Positions 1 through 6,078 of a DNA stretch of 12,579 bases are shown in pieces (position 1 is the first letter of the stretch; each line of letters starts with the position of its first letter). A program made the translations under genes and the position numbers. The notes below the pieces were generated by a model. The model saw nothing but the letters and a program-made list of their open reading frames with translations. It searched no databases and had not been told where the DNA came from. The DNA lies in contig JAVMKL010000287.1 in the NCBI GenBank assembly GCA_031732875.1, forward strand, positions 1 to 12,579, written 5' to 3'. Source of the DNA: JAVMKJ01 sp031732875. GTDB taxonomy: Bacteria > Pseudomonadota > Gammaproteobacteria > Competibacterales > Competibacteraceae.

Positions 1-125
1 GGTCTTAAGGAGACCTTAAGCGGCGCGCTCGACGCGAAAACGCCGGGGTTGTAACGAAGCACATGGGTGGTGGCCGGAGGGAAGCTGTCGTCACCCGAAC
101 CGCTTCAAGCCGCCTTCCCACGCGT
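1..125. repeat. Left-edge noncoding stretch with a CTTAAGG inverted repeat
   Basis: Bases 4-20 form a perfect inverted repeat, CTTAAGG-AGA-CCTTAAG. Bases 1-15 can fold the alternative way as GGTCT-TAAGG-AGACC. The repeat lies about 105 bases past the stop of the minus-strand hypothetical gene, so it could be a distant terminator stem or a protein site. There is no T-run next to it. No convincing gene is seen from 1 to 125. Confidence 0.35.
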
Positions 126-569
126 TCAGTCGCCATCGTCGGCGGTGACGATGAACACCTCATCCACCTCGTTGATGTGGTAGCGCCGAGGCTTGGCGGC
201 GACTGCAAGGTCGCTTTCGCTCAGCCCCGATTTCTGTAACATGTAGTCGCGGATGGCGGGATTGTTGGGATCGGCTTTTTCATCCGCCAGCCATTGCCGG
301 ATTTCCGGATCTTGCGGCTGGAAGACGTGCGCTTCCCGGCGACCGCGTTGCAGCAAGGCGTAGGCCGGCGGATCGCCCAGTTCGATCAGCTTGGTATAAC
401 CCATGCCCTCGTACAACCGCGCGGTCTGCCTGACGCTGGCCAACACCTTGCCGTTGCCTACGTAGTCCGGGCCGTGCTCGAACCGGTTGCCTTTTTCCAG
501 CAGGTGACGGCGCAGCGCCGCGACCGCGCCGTCGAGGCCGGTCGTTGCTTTAACGGGTTTCTCGCTCAA
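126..569 (-). CDS. Hypothetical protein, no recognised domain, probable TTG start
   Basis: I do not recognise this family. From a TTG start at 569 the product is 147 residues. It is soluble and charged, with no signal peptide or membrane segment, and ends in an acidic tail (...VFIVTADDGD). I chose this start because a GGAGG (578-582 on the complement) lies 8 bases upstream. The frame stays open to tandem ATG codons at 654-659, which would add 30 residues (177 in total), but no Shine-Dalgarno sequence is seen before those ATGs. The codons just before the TTG (CCA CGT GGA ATA ATT) are AT-rich at the third position, unlike the body of the gene, which fits a leader. The middle contains a YEGMGYTKLIELGDPPAY segment and a conserved-looking RRYHINEVDEVF near the end. 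The only neighbour on the same strand is the permease remnant upstream. Confidence 0.6.
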   Translation of the reverse strand: MSEKPVKATTGLDGAVAALRRHLLEKGNRFEHGPDYVGNGKVLASVRQTARLYEGMGYTKLIELGDPPAYALLQRGRREAHVFQPQDPEIRQWLADEKADPNNPAIRDYMLQKSGLSESDLAVAAKPRRYHINEVDEVFIVTADDGD

Positions 570-705
570 TGGTGAATCCTCCGCAATTATTCCACGTGGC
601 ATATTCGGAAGCGCCCGCAAGATCTCGGAACCGATGAAGTCGTTTCCGTAAATCATCATACCCGCTTGGCGCCGATCCGAAAGGATCGATCGACGATCCG
701 CTGGG

Positions 706-864
706 TCAATCGGCTGGCGGCTCCGCGAGCCAGGCCAGCAGCAGGGTATAGGTGATCGCGACCAGGGTCGGCCCCAGGAACACCCCGATCAGGCTGTGAG
801 CGAGCAGGCTGCTCGGCTCCAGCGGAAGCGGCTTTGCAACCAGGCAGTCCCGTCCAAACCGCAT
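706..864 (-). pseudogene. Remnant of the C-terminus of an AI-2E/PerM-family permease
   Basis: Reading the minus strand from an ATG at 862-864 to a TGA at 706-708 gives 52 codons. The last 30 or so residues (LLAHSLIGVFLGPTL, then VAITYTLLLAWLAE) look like the final transmembrane helix pair of AI-2E-family permeases. They match the pattern of the intact permease in this window (MATGGILGMFVGATL, LALGYQLFMGWVAA). A KPL tripeptide 16 residues earlier recalls the family's KPLxLGRG motif, but the LGRGxDxPMxVxLLGALGG stretch between them is gone. This is what an internal deletion plus loss of the N-terminal 300 or more residues would leave. It could be expressed as a short peptide, but I see no Shine-Dalgarno sequence and regard it as a decayed gene. 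The family assignment is inference from pattern similarity. Confidence 0.6.
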
Positions 865-1021
865 CCAGGGAGGGGAAATTCCACGACCGGTAGGGAGCGC
901 TATATTTTACAGTGTATCCGCGGGCGGTGAGACGAGGACGGTTTCCATGCTGTTGAACGACTGACGCCTCTTCCCAACCCCCTCCCCCTGAGAGCGAAAA
1001 CCGCCATGGCGCCCGAATGAC
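865..1021. other. Noncoding leader of the sigma54 activator gene with a G/C-rich repeat fragment
   Basis: No gene is seen here. It holds an AT-rich block (901-910, tatattttac) that could carry a promoter element, but no -35 partner stands out on either strand. Bases 967-994 are a C-rich tract. Its complement (GGGGGAGGGGGTTGGGAAGAGG core) resembles the G-rich tract at 10979-11004. Only a weak ribosome site precedes the ATG at 1022. Confidence 0.35.
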
Positions 1022-2986
1022 ATGAGTGCTTTCAACGCCGATATCCAGGCCGAACTCGAAGACCGGCTGCGGTTTGAAACCCTGCTGGCCGCCCTCTCGG
1101 CGCGTTTTGTCAACCTGCCCCCTGATCGGGTCGATCGGGAAATCGAGAATGCCCTGCGCTGCCTCGTCGAGGCCTTGCGTGCCGACCGGGCGTCCCTGGG
1201 CTGCTTGACCGAGGACGCTCGGGATTTCGTCGTGACCCATTCCTTCGCCGTACCTGGAGTGGAGACGTTCCCACTACTCTCTTCCCTGGCCACCGAGGCG
1301 CCGTTGCTGTCCCGGACGCTGTTGAGCGGCCAGCCTTTCGTGATGCCGCGCTTGGTTGACCTCCCGGCGGAGGGTGAAGTAGACCGGCGGTTCTTTGCGA
1401 GTCGCCAGATCCTGTCGGGCATGACGACCCCTTTAATGGTCGGCGGCCGCGTCATCGGCGCGGTCGGGTGCAGTCTGGCGCGTGGGGAGCGCGAGTGGCC
1501 AGAACCCGTGGTACGCGGCCTGTGTTTGATCGCCGACGTGTTCGCCAACGCCCTGGCCCGCCAGAATGCCGATCGGGAGTTGCGAGACAGCGAGGAACGG
1601 ATGCGGTTGGCGGCGGCGGCGGGCCAAATCGGCCTGTGGGGTTGGGATATTCCTCATGACGCCGTCTGGGTCTCGGACCGGGCACGCGAACTTTATGGCA
1701 TCCAACCCGATGAACCCATGAATTTTCAGTCCCTGATGACGCGCGTGCATCCTGATGACCGGTCTCGCGTGGAGGCCAGCGTGCGGAACACGTTGCGCCA
1801 AGGCGGGGACTATGGTGAGGAATACCGGGTGGTGCATCCCGACGGCGCCGTCCACTGGCTCCATGTCATCGGTTCTTGCCACCTGGACGTCGGCGGCCAG
1901 CCGGCGCGGATGATGGGTGCTTCCCTCGACATCACCCGGCGCTGGAACGATGAAGCCCGCCTCCGGAAAGCCCTGGAGGAAGTACGGCGCTTGCAAGCGC
2001 AACTCCAGCAGGAAAACCTCTATCTCCAACAGGAAGTGAAGTCCAGCCAGGGCCATGGCCGCATCGTCGGCCAAAGCCCGGCCATCCTTCGGGTGCTGGC
2101 GCAGGTGGAACAGGTAGCCCCCACCCATTCCTCGGTGCTGCTGCTGGGCGAAACCGGAACCGGCAAGGAGTTGTTCGCGACGGCGATCCACGAACTGAGC
2201 CCTCGCCGCGACCGGGCCATGGTGCGGGTAAACTGCGCGGCGATGCCGGCGGCGCTGATCGAGAGCGAACTGTTCGGGCGCGAGAAGGGCGCCTATACCG
2301 GCGCGCTCGCCCGGCAGATCGGTCGCTTCGAAATGGCCGATGGTTCGACGATCTTCCTCGACGAAATCAGCGAACTGCCGCCCGAGTCCCAAGCCAAGCT
2401 GCTCCGGGTGTTGCAGGAAAAGGAGATCGAGCGACTGGGTAGCCCGAAGCCGGTTAAGGTGAACGTTCGGATCATCGCGGCCACCAACCGGGATTTGGGC
2501 AAGGCGGTCGCCGAGGGCCGTTTTCGCGAGGATTTGTATTATCGCCTGAACGTGTTCCCGATCACCGCGCCGCCGTTACGCGAGCGGTGTGAGGATATCC
2601 CGTTACTGGTATGGACCTTCGTGGATGAATTCTCGAAAGCCATGGGCAAGTCGGTCGAGGCGATCACCAAAACCAACCTGCGAGCACTGCAACAGTATGA
2701 CTGGCCCGGCAACGTGCGCGAATTGCGCAACACCATCGAGCGGGCGCTGATTTTGGCCAGCGGTCCCACGCTCCGGATCGACCCGCCGGGTGCCGTCGCG
2801 TCCCCAATATCCCCGCACCTGGCCACCCTGGCGGAGGCCGAGCGCGGACACATCGAGCGGGTCCTGGAATTCACCCACTGGCGCATCCGAGGAACGGGCG
2901 GCGCGGCGGAAATCCTCGGTCTCCCGCCCACCACACTCGAAAGCCGCATGGCCAAGCTCGGCCTGCTTCGCCACCCGTCCCGCTAG
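1022..2986 (+). CDS. Sigma54-dependent transcriptional activator with GAF, PAS, AAA+ and Fis-type HTH domains
   Basis: The product is a 654-residue bacterial enhancer-binding protein that would use ATP hydrolysis to open sigma54-RNA polymerase promoters. Domains in order: GAF-like sensor (about 20-180), PAS (about 195-305, with YGIQPDEP and RVHPDDR motifs), a short coiled-coil linker (310-340), the AAA+ domain (345-580) and a C-terminal HTH (about 622-650). Walker A is GETGTGKE at 376-383. The sigma54-contact loop reads GAYTGA (423-428) instead of GAFTGA, a conservative change. Walker B is FLDE (445-448). The WPGNVREL signature is at 561-568. There is no receiver domain, so control is probably by ligand or redox state through GAF/PAS rather than phosphorylation; the ligand is unknown. 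The ATG start has only a weak ribosome site. A near-consensus sigma54 promoter at 4972 and a decayed second copy of this gene's 3' end beside it make the 5000-5356 gene the best target candidate. Confidence 0.93.
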   Translation: MSAFNADIQAELEDRLRFETLLAALSARFVNLPPDRVDREIENALRCLVEALRADRASLGCLTEDARDFVVTHSFAVPGVETFPLLSSLATEAPLLSRTLLSGQPFVMPRLVDLPAEGEVDRRFFASRQILSGMTTPLMVGGRVIGAVGCSLARGEREWPEPVVRGLCLIADVFANALARQNADRELRDSEERMRLAAAAGQIGLWGWDIPHDAVWVSDRARELYGIQPDEPMNFQSLMTRVHPDDRSRVEASVRNTLRQGGDYGEEYRVVHPDGAVHWLHVIGSCHLDVGGQPARMMGASLDITRRWNDEARLRKALEEVRRLQAQLQQENLYLQQEVKSSQGHGRIVGQSPAILRVLAQVEQVAPTHSSVLLLGETGTGKELFATAIHELSPRRDRAMVRVNCAAMPAALIESELFGREKGAYTGALARQIGRFEMADGSTIFLDEISELPPESQAKLLRVLQEKEIERLGSPKPVKVNVRIIAATNRDLGKAVAEGRFREDLYYRLNVFPITAPPLRERCEDIPLLVWTFVDEFSKAMGKSVEAITKTNLRALQQYDWPGNVRELRNTIERALILASGPTLRIDPPGAVASPISPHLATLAEAERGHIERVLEFTHWRIRGTGGAAEILGLPPTTLESRMAKLGLLRHPSR

Positions 2987-3000
2987 ACTCCGATATTTCG
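2946..3000 (+). repeat. 3' end of the sigma54 activator gene, repeated at 4803-4853
   Basis: These 55 bases cover the last 13 codons of the activator gene and 14 bases past its stop. They recur, diverged, at 4803-4853. The first 30 bases differ at three positions, then there is a four-base length difference, and the final 16 bases (AGACTCCGATATTTCG) are identical. That conserved end contains half of the paired element found in front of the 4972 promoter. This points to duplication or recombination, not chance. Confidence 0.8.
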
Positions 3001-3033
3001 AAGTTCAACAACATTCTATTCTGGAGATGACCC

Positions 3034-4164
3034 ATGAATCTACCTTCCCAGCCTGATCAGGAATTTGAACAGCGGATAGCTTCCCGTCTGATGGATGTCT
3101 TGATCCGCGCCGGCCTGGTCCTCGCCATGGTCCTGCTTTGCTACCGGGTCTTCTCTCCGTTTCTGACCCTCATGGTCTGGGCGCTGATCCTGGCCGTCAC
3201 GCTCTATCCACTCCACCAATCCTTGGCCAACAGGATCGGTGGCCGGCAAGGACTTGCCGCGACTCTGCTGGTCGTCGTTGGCTTCGTGCTGATCGTGGCG
3301 CCGACGGCGATGTTGATGAGTTCGCTGGGCGATTCGGTGCATCAACTGATCAATGACGTACAGAACAACACGCTGAGGATTCCCGTCCCGCGCCCCGGTG
3401 TCGAGGGATGGCCGATCATCGGCGAGCAGATCCACGATGTTTGGGCGAAGGCCCATGCGGACCTGCCGGCGCTGGTGAAGAGCCTGCAGCCAAAGATCGG
3501 CGATCTGGCAAAAACGGCTCTGAGCTTCGTCGCCAGCATCGGCGGCGGATTGTTGCAATTCCTGGCCGCTTTCATTATTGCCGGCATCCTCATGGCCTTC
3601 GGGCAGTCGGGTGGGCGCGGAAGTCGGGCGATCTCCGCGCGCATCGCCGGCACCGCCCGCGGCGGCGAATTGGTCAGACTGTCCACGACGACCATTCGGG
3701 CCGTCGCCCAAGGTGTGATCGGCGTGGCCTTTATCCAGGCCATCATCGTCGGCTTGGCCCTGCTGGTTGCCGGCATTCCATGGGCGGGGGCATTGGCGAT
3801 GATCGTGCTGGTTCTCGGCATCGCCCAGATACCGTCGCTGATCGTGACCTTGCCCGCCATCGTCTATATCTGGTCGGGCGGCGACTACAGCAACGCGGCG
3901 GCGATCACTTACACTGTAATGTTGCTCCTGTCGGGCATGGCAGACAACGTGCTGAAGCCGCTGATGTTGGGGCGGGGAGTCGATGCGCCGATGCCGGTCG
4001 TGCTGCTCGGCGCTCTGGGCGGCATGGCGACCGGGGGGATCCTGGGGATGTTCGTCGGCGCCACCTTGCTGGCGCTAGGCTATCAGCTCTTCATGGGCTG
4101 GGTGGCGGCCAACCCGGACGCCGGGCAGACCCAGGCGGAAAGCAACGCGCCGTCGGCGAACTGA
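3034..4164 (+). CDS. AI-2E/PerM-family membrane transporter
   Basis: The product is a 376-residue inner-membrane protein of the AI-2E family transporter group (PerM/YdiK/TqsA-like). Hydrophobic segments lie at about 24-58 (two helices), 74-95, 165-190, 225-275 (two helices), 287-301 and 320-356. A soluble loop at about 98-160 matches the extracytoplasmic insertion usual in the family. The signature block near the end reads DN at 304-305, then KPLMLGRGVDAPM and PVVLLGALGG (308-330). Family members have been linked to autoinducer-2 export, Na+/H+ antiport and solute efflux, so the substrate cannot be assigned here. The start is supported by GGAG at 3023-3026, seven bases before the ATG. It lies 47 bases after the sigma54 activator gene on the same strand and may be cotranscribed. 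A fragment of a second family member lies on the other side of the activator. Confidence 0.9.
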   Translation: MNLPSQPDQEFEQRIASRLMDVLIRAGLVLAMVLLCYRVFSPFLTLMVWALILAVTLYPLHQSLANRIGGRQGLAATLLVVVGFVLIVAPTAMLMSSLGDSVHQLINDVQNNTLRIPVPRPGVEGWPIIGEQIHDVWAKAHADLPALVKSLQPKIGDLAKTALSFVASIGGGLLQFLAAFIIAGILMAFGQSGGRGSRAISARIAGTARGGELVRLSTTTIRAVAQGVIGVAFIQAIIVGLALLVAGIPWAGALAMIVLVLGIAQIPSLIVTLPAIVYIWSGGDYSNAAAITYTVMLLLSGMADNVLKPLMLGRGVDAPMPVVLLGALGGMATGGILGMFVGATLLALGYQLFMGWVAANPDAGQTQAESNAPSAN

Positions 4165-4424
4165 ATGGCCGGCCATCGTTTTGGAGTAACGCGCAAATCG
4201 CGGCGCTGATCCTGCCGGGCGGCCCGGCCGGCAATCGAGGACAGCGCCAGCGGAAGCCGTTGATGAAGTCCTCGTGCCAGGCATGGCCGGCGTCGCGCTA
4301 CTGGCGATACCGCAATGTCGCCCGGATGTCGTTCGGCTGGACTTCTTCAGCGGCGTGACCGTTCCCTCCGCATTTCCAACGGTTTGTTCATGGAAGGACA
4401 GGAAACCCCTTGGCAACCGCCCGT
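4165..4424. other. Region between convergent genes, GC-rich palindromes, no supported gene
   Basis: A perfect 12-bp palindrome, ATGGCCGGCCAT, lies at 4165-4176, immediately after the permease stop and followed by TCGTTTTGG. A second stem, TGCCGG / CCGGCA, is at 4213-4218 and 4228-4233. Either could help end transcription of the permease gene, but neither has a clear T-run. On the minus strand, about 4180-4360 reads as protein-like stretches in changing frames with stops. It may be old gene debris, but I could not name it. Confidence 0.3.
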
Positions 4425-4425
4425 T
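4414..4425 (+). repeat. Left arm of a 12-bp inverted repeat enclosing the lipoprotein gene
   Basis: CAACCGCCCGTT at 4414-4425 is the exact reverse complement of AACGGGCGGTTG at 4767-4778. The two arms bracket the small lipoprotein gene and its promoter region. The left arm touches the lipoprotein stop codon. The right arm lies in the segment that resembles the decayed end of a sigma54 activator gene. Confidence 0.45.
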
Positions 4426-4622
4426 TACTGGGGAACAGGACAAGTGATCATTTTGGAGGTGTCAACGCAGACGTCCCTGACCGATCCATCCGCCAAGGGC
4501 CGCGAGCGGCAGTTAAGAGTTCCCTCGCAGTCCGTATGACTAAAGCACGCTTCGCACTCCTTTTTTGGCGTGCTGCACGCTGCAATCGTTAATCCCAATA
4601 CCAAGGCCAGTAACATTTTCAT
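4425..4622 (-). CDS. Small cysteine-rich lipoprotein
   Basis: The predicted product is 65 residues: a lipoprotein signal peptide (MKMLLALVLGLTIAAC, lipobox I-A-A-C with the lipid-bearing Cys at 16) and a 50-residue mature part. Six further cysteines are at 23, 26, 32, 38, 52 and 61. The spacing C-x2-C-x5-C-x5-C recalls compact disulfide-bonded EGF/Dickkopf-like modules, with DC and LNC at the usual places. The export signal makes an oxidising, envelope location likely. I chose the ATG at 4620-4622 because GGAGG (4633-4637, complement) lies 10 bases away. The ATG at 4629-4631 is only one base from it, and a longer frame begins at 4658. It has no same-strand neighbour and is enclosed by a 12-bp inverted repeat, so it may be a small inserted cassette. 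Function is unknown. Confidence 0.72.
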   Translation of the reverse strand: MKMLLALVLGLTIAACSTPKKECEACFSHTDCEGTLNCRSRPLADGSVRDVCVDTSKMITCPVPQ

Positions 4623-4693
4623 GAGCTTCATACCTCCCATTGCGTTGCGTTCAGGCATTGCGCATCAAACCCGCGCGCGGTATCGCCAATTTA

Positions 4694-4699
4694 AGTATA
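4694..4699 (-). promoter_or_regulatory. Possible -10 element (TATACT) of the lipoprotein gene
   Basis: On the minus strand TATACT matches the sigma70 -10 consensus at five of six bases. It lies about 72 bases before the chosen lipoprotein start, in a locally AT-rich stretch. No good -35 hexamer is found 15-18 bases upstream. This is a weak call. Confidence 0.3.
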
Positions 4700-4766
4700 G
4701 TTGTTTTTACACTTTAGCCATGGAGGTAATCCGTCGAACGCGCCCCTGCGGGTCGCTTGGAGTTTG

Positions 4767-4778
4767 AACGGGCGGTTG
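4767..4778 (-). repeat. Right arm of the 12-bp inverted repeat around the lipoprotein gene
   Basis: AACGGGCGGTTG is the exact reverse complement of 4414-4425. The sequence GAACGGGCGG (4766-4775) also occurs inside the intact sigma54 activator gene at 2892-2901, within its HTH-coding part. The right arm may therefore derive from the decayed activator copy rather than from a mobile element. Confidence 0.4.
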
Positions 4779-4802
4779 GCATAGAGTCGGGTGACTGACA
4801 CT

Positions 4803-4853
4803 GCATGGTCAAGCTTGGCCTGCATCGCCACCCCGTCAGACTCCGATATTTCG
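4803..4853 (+). pseudogene. Decayed copy of the 3' end of a sigma54 activator gene
   Basis: The frame starting at 4803 reads CMVKLGLHRHPVR, matching the end of the intact activator (RMAKLGLLRHPSR). At DNA level the match to 2946-3000 continues through the stop-codon region into 16 identical noncoding bases. The original stop codon is lost by a small deletion. Weaker similarity may reach back to 4766 (GAACGGGCGG shared with the HTH-coding part), with an in-frame TGA between. The remnant lies directly upstream of the paired elements and the -24/-12 promoter. Its natural reading is the tail of a former regulator gene that once sat next to its own target. Confidence 0.7.
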
Positions 4854-4874
4854 GATATCCACGATATTTCGGAT
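4842..4874 (+). promoter_or_regulatory. Paired 13-bp elements, candidate enhancer (UAS) for the sigma54 activator
   Basis: CGATATTTCGGAT occurs twice, at 4844-4856 and 4862-4874, 18 bases apart. The first copy sits in a 5-4-5 palindrome, TCCGA-TATT-TCGGA (4842-4855), the dyad form typical of Fis-type HTH binding sites. A third, weaker dyad (TTCG-TTCC-CGAA) follows at 4881-4892. The pair lies about 125-155 bases before the predicted transcription start, the usual distance for a sigma54 enhancer. The binding protein is inferred to be the 1022-2986 product. Confidence 0.5.
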
Positions 4875-4919
4875 GATTCCTTCGTTCCCGAAATGGCTTT
4901 CGACCTTGAAAAATTTACA

Positions 4920-4932
4920 CATGTTATTGATT
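4920..4932 (+). promoter_or_regulatory. IHF-like site between the enhancer and the sigma54 promoter
   Basis: CATGTTATTGATT matches the reverse-complement IHF core YAA-N4-TTGATW with one mismatch. It is followed by an A/T-rich run (4931-4952). It lies about 66-78 bases before the predicted start, where IHF bending commonly brings an enhancer-bound activator to sigma54-polymerase. Confidence 0.4.
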
Positions 4933-4971
4933 TAAAATAATTTTATTATTATCGATCCGTTTCGACCCGGC

Positions 4972-4987
4972 TGGCACGCCGCCTGCA
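4972..4987 (+). promoter_or_regulatory. Sigma54 (-24/-12) promoter
   Basis: TGGCACG-CCGC-CTGCA fits the consensus TGGCACG-N4-TTGCW with only the first T of the -12 box replaced by C. GG (4973-4974) and GC (4985-4986) are 10 bases apart, the strict spacing for sigma54. The predicted transcription start is about 4998, two bases before the ATG of the downstream gene. An intact sigma54 activator is encoded 2 kb upstream. Confidence 0.75.
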
Positions 4988-4999
4988 CTTGTTGAGGAC

Positions 5000-5356
5000 A
5001 TGATCGAACTGCGTCTTTGCCTTCGAACCCATCCGCGGCGAACCCGGTCGCTGGTCGCCGCGTTGCAAGCGCTGGCGCGGTTGGCGCGGCTGGAGCGTGG
5101 TTGCCTGGAGGTCCACGTTTTCACGGAATGCAACGATCCTCGGCGTCTCTGTTACAGCGAGTTGTGGGATGCGGAGGAAAACCTGCGATCCATGCTGCGT
5201 TCGGAGCGATTCATCCACCTTGTGGAATTGATGGAAATGGCGGCCGAACTGCCCTCGCTGGATTTTCGGACTATTGTTGAAACCCAGGGTCTTGAGTTCG
5301 CCTGGCAGGCGCGACAGGGTCAAAATGAAGATGCATTCACCTTGGATTCAGGATAG
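5000..5356 (+). CDS. Antibiotic-biosynthesis-monooxygenase (ABM)-like dimeric alpha-beta-barrel protein
   Basis: The product is a 118-residue cytoplasmic protein. Residues 1-95 fit the ABM fold: an opening strand (MIELRLCLRT), a helix (14-30), GCLEVHVF (34-41), a central strand with the typical WDAEENLRSM-x-RSERF (56-71) segment, then LPSLDFRTIVETQG (84-97). Such proteins act as cofactor-free quinol monooxygenases, heme-degrading enzymes or small-molecule-binding proteins; the substrate here is unknown. The tail after residue 98 is short and polar. The ATG at 5000 is supported by GAGG at 4994-4997 and by the fold beginning right at MIELRL. The sigma54 promoter immediately upstream would start transcription at about 4998. 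Such a transcript would lack this ribosome site and be nearly leaderless, which is odd. Regulation by the 1022-2986 activator is inferred. Confidence 0.8.
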   Translation: MIELRLCLRTHPRRTRSLVAALQALARLARLERGCLEVHVFTECNDPRRLCYSELWDAEENLRSMLRSERFIHLVELMEMAAELPSLDFRTIVETQGLEFAWQARQGQNEDAFTLDSG

Positions 5357-5382
5357 AAGTCATTTATTGACCCCAAGGTGAA
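5336..5382 (+). repeat. 10-bp perfect inverted repeat across the end of the ABM-like gene
   Basis: TTCACCTTGG (5336-5345) and CCAAGGTGAA (5373-5382) are perfect reverse complements separated by 27 bases. The left arm is within the last codons of the ABM-like gene. The right arm lies in the leader of the next gene. No T-run follows, so an operator or an mRNA-end structure is as likely as a terminator. The rest of 5383-5483 shows no gene and no clear promoter. Confidence 0.4.
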
Positions 5383-5498
5383 CGTGCCTTTGTTTCTTGG
5401 CGAAGCATTGGTTCGCAGCCTTGAAGATTGACAACCGCACGTGCAAGACCCCGGCTTCAATTGACATCTTGGCAGCATCAATAAAGAGGAGTTTTTCA

Positions 5499-6065
5499 AT
5501 GAAAGAACATTGCTCCCGCAACTATCGCAGCTTGCTTGCCGCAACCCTGGCCTGGGCTCTGACGGCGCCCATTTGGGCGGCCCAACCGGCGGAGACCGAC
5601 CCGGTCAAGGAAGAGGTCAAGGCCGTGTTGAATCAGCACGACGAAGCGATGGGCAAGCAGGACCTCAAGACGTTGCTGTCGCTCTATGCCGACGATCCCA
5701 CCATCGCGATGATGGGGACTGGTCCCGGCGAGTTTTGGAAGGGCAAGGCAGAGGTTGAAACCGCTTACAAGGAATTTTTGAAGGACTTCAAGGCCGGATC
5801 GCTGAAACATCAATGTACCGACACCTCCGGCGGCCACTATGGCGATGTCGCTTGGCTGGTTGCCTCGTGCGACATGCAGGACATCACGCCGGACGGCCAG
5901 AAGCGAGAATACGTGCTCAATGTCTCGACGGTGCTCAAGAAGGAAAAGGGTAGCTGGAAGTTTCAGACCCTGCACTTTTCCAACCTGACCAGTGGCGATG
6001 CGCCACCGCCGGCAGGTGCTGCGCCGGCGGCCACGCCAGCCGCGGCCCCGAAGAAAGCCCCGTGA
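5499..6065 (+). CDS. Exported SnoaL/NTF2-like (DUF4440-type) protein
   Basis: The product is 188 residues. A Sec signal peptide (residues 1-28, basic start, hydrophobic LLAATLAWALTAPIW, likely cleavage at WAA|QP) is followed by an NTF2-fold domain (about 33-165). That domain shows the DUF4440/SnoaL pattern: VKEEVKAVLNQHDEAMGKQD (helix), LLSLYADDPTIAMMG, then a W80KGKAEVETAY helix, and final strands EYVLNVSTVLKKEKGSWKFQTLHFS. A flexible Pro/Ala tail (168-188) follows. Two mature cysteines (106 and 124) could pair. The domain usually binds or converts small ligands; the function is unknown. The start is set by AAAGAGGAG (5484-5492) seven bases before the ATG; an in-frame ATG at 5397 has no such site. 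The stop is 13 bases before the start of the Gly-rich precursor gene, so the two genes probably form an operon. Confidence 0.82.
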   Translation: MKEHCSRNYRSLLAATLAWALTAPIWAAQPAETDPVKEEVKAVLNQHDEAMGKQDLKTLLSLYADDPTIAMMGTGPGEFWKGKAEVETAYKEFLKDFKAGSLKHQCTDTSGGHYGDVAWLVASCDMQDITPDGQKREYVLNVSTVLKKEKGSWKFQTLHFSNLTSGDAPPPAGAAPAATPAAAPKKAP

Positions 6066-6078
6066 GCGGAGAGCAGCC

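Noticed and set aside
656..1240. Long minus-strand open frame across the activator start and the permease remnant
   Set aside because: Its first half is the complement of the sigma54 activator gene and its second half reads the permease remnant out of frame; no domain or ribosome site supports it.
4180..4360. Possible decayed gene on the minus strand (segments such as EVQPNDIRATLRYRQ and HEDFINGFRW)
   Set aside because: The segments are short, interrupted by stops and match no family I can name; kept only as a remark on the intergenic region.
4543..4574. AGCACGC / GCGTGCT inverted repeat with an internal T-run as a terminator
   Set aside because: It lies inside the lipoprotein coding region, and the T-run is in the loop rather than after the stem.
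5461..5486. TTGACA at 5461-5466 as a sigma70 promoter for the 5499 gene
   Set aside because: No -10 hexamer lies at 16-18 bases; the nearest AATAAA is only 13 bases away and overlaps the ribosome-site region.
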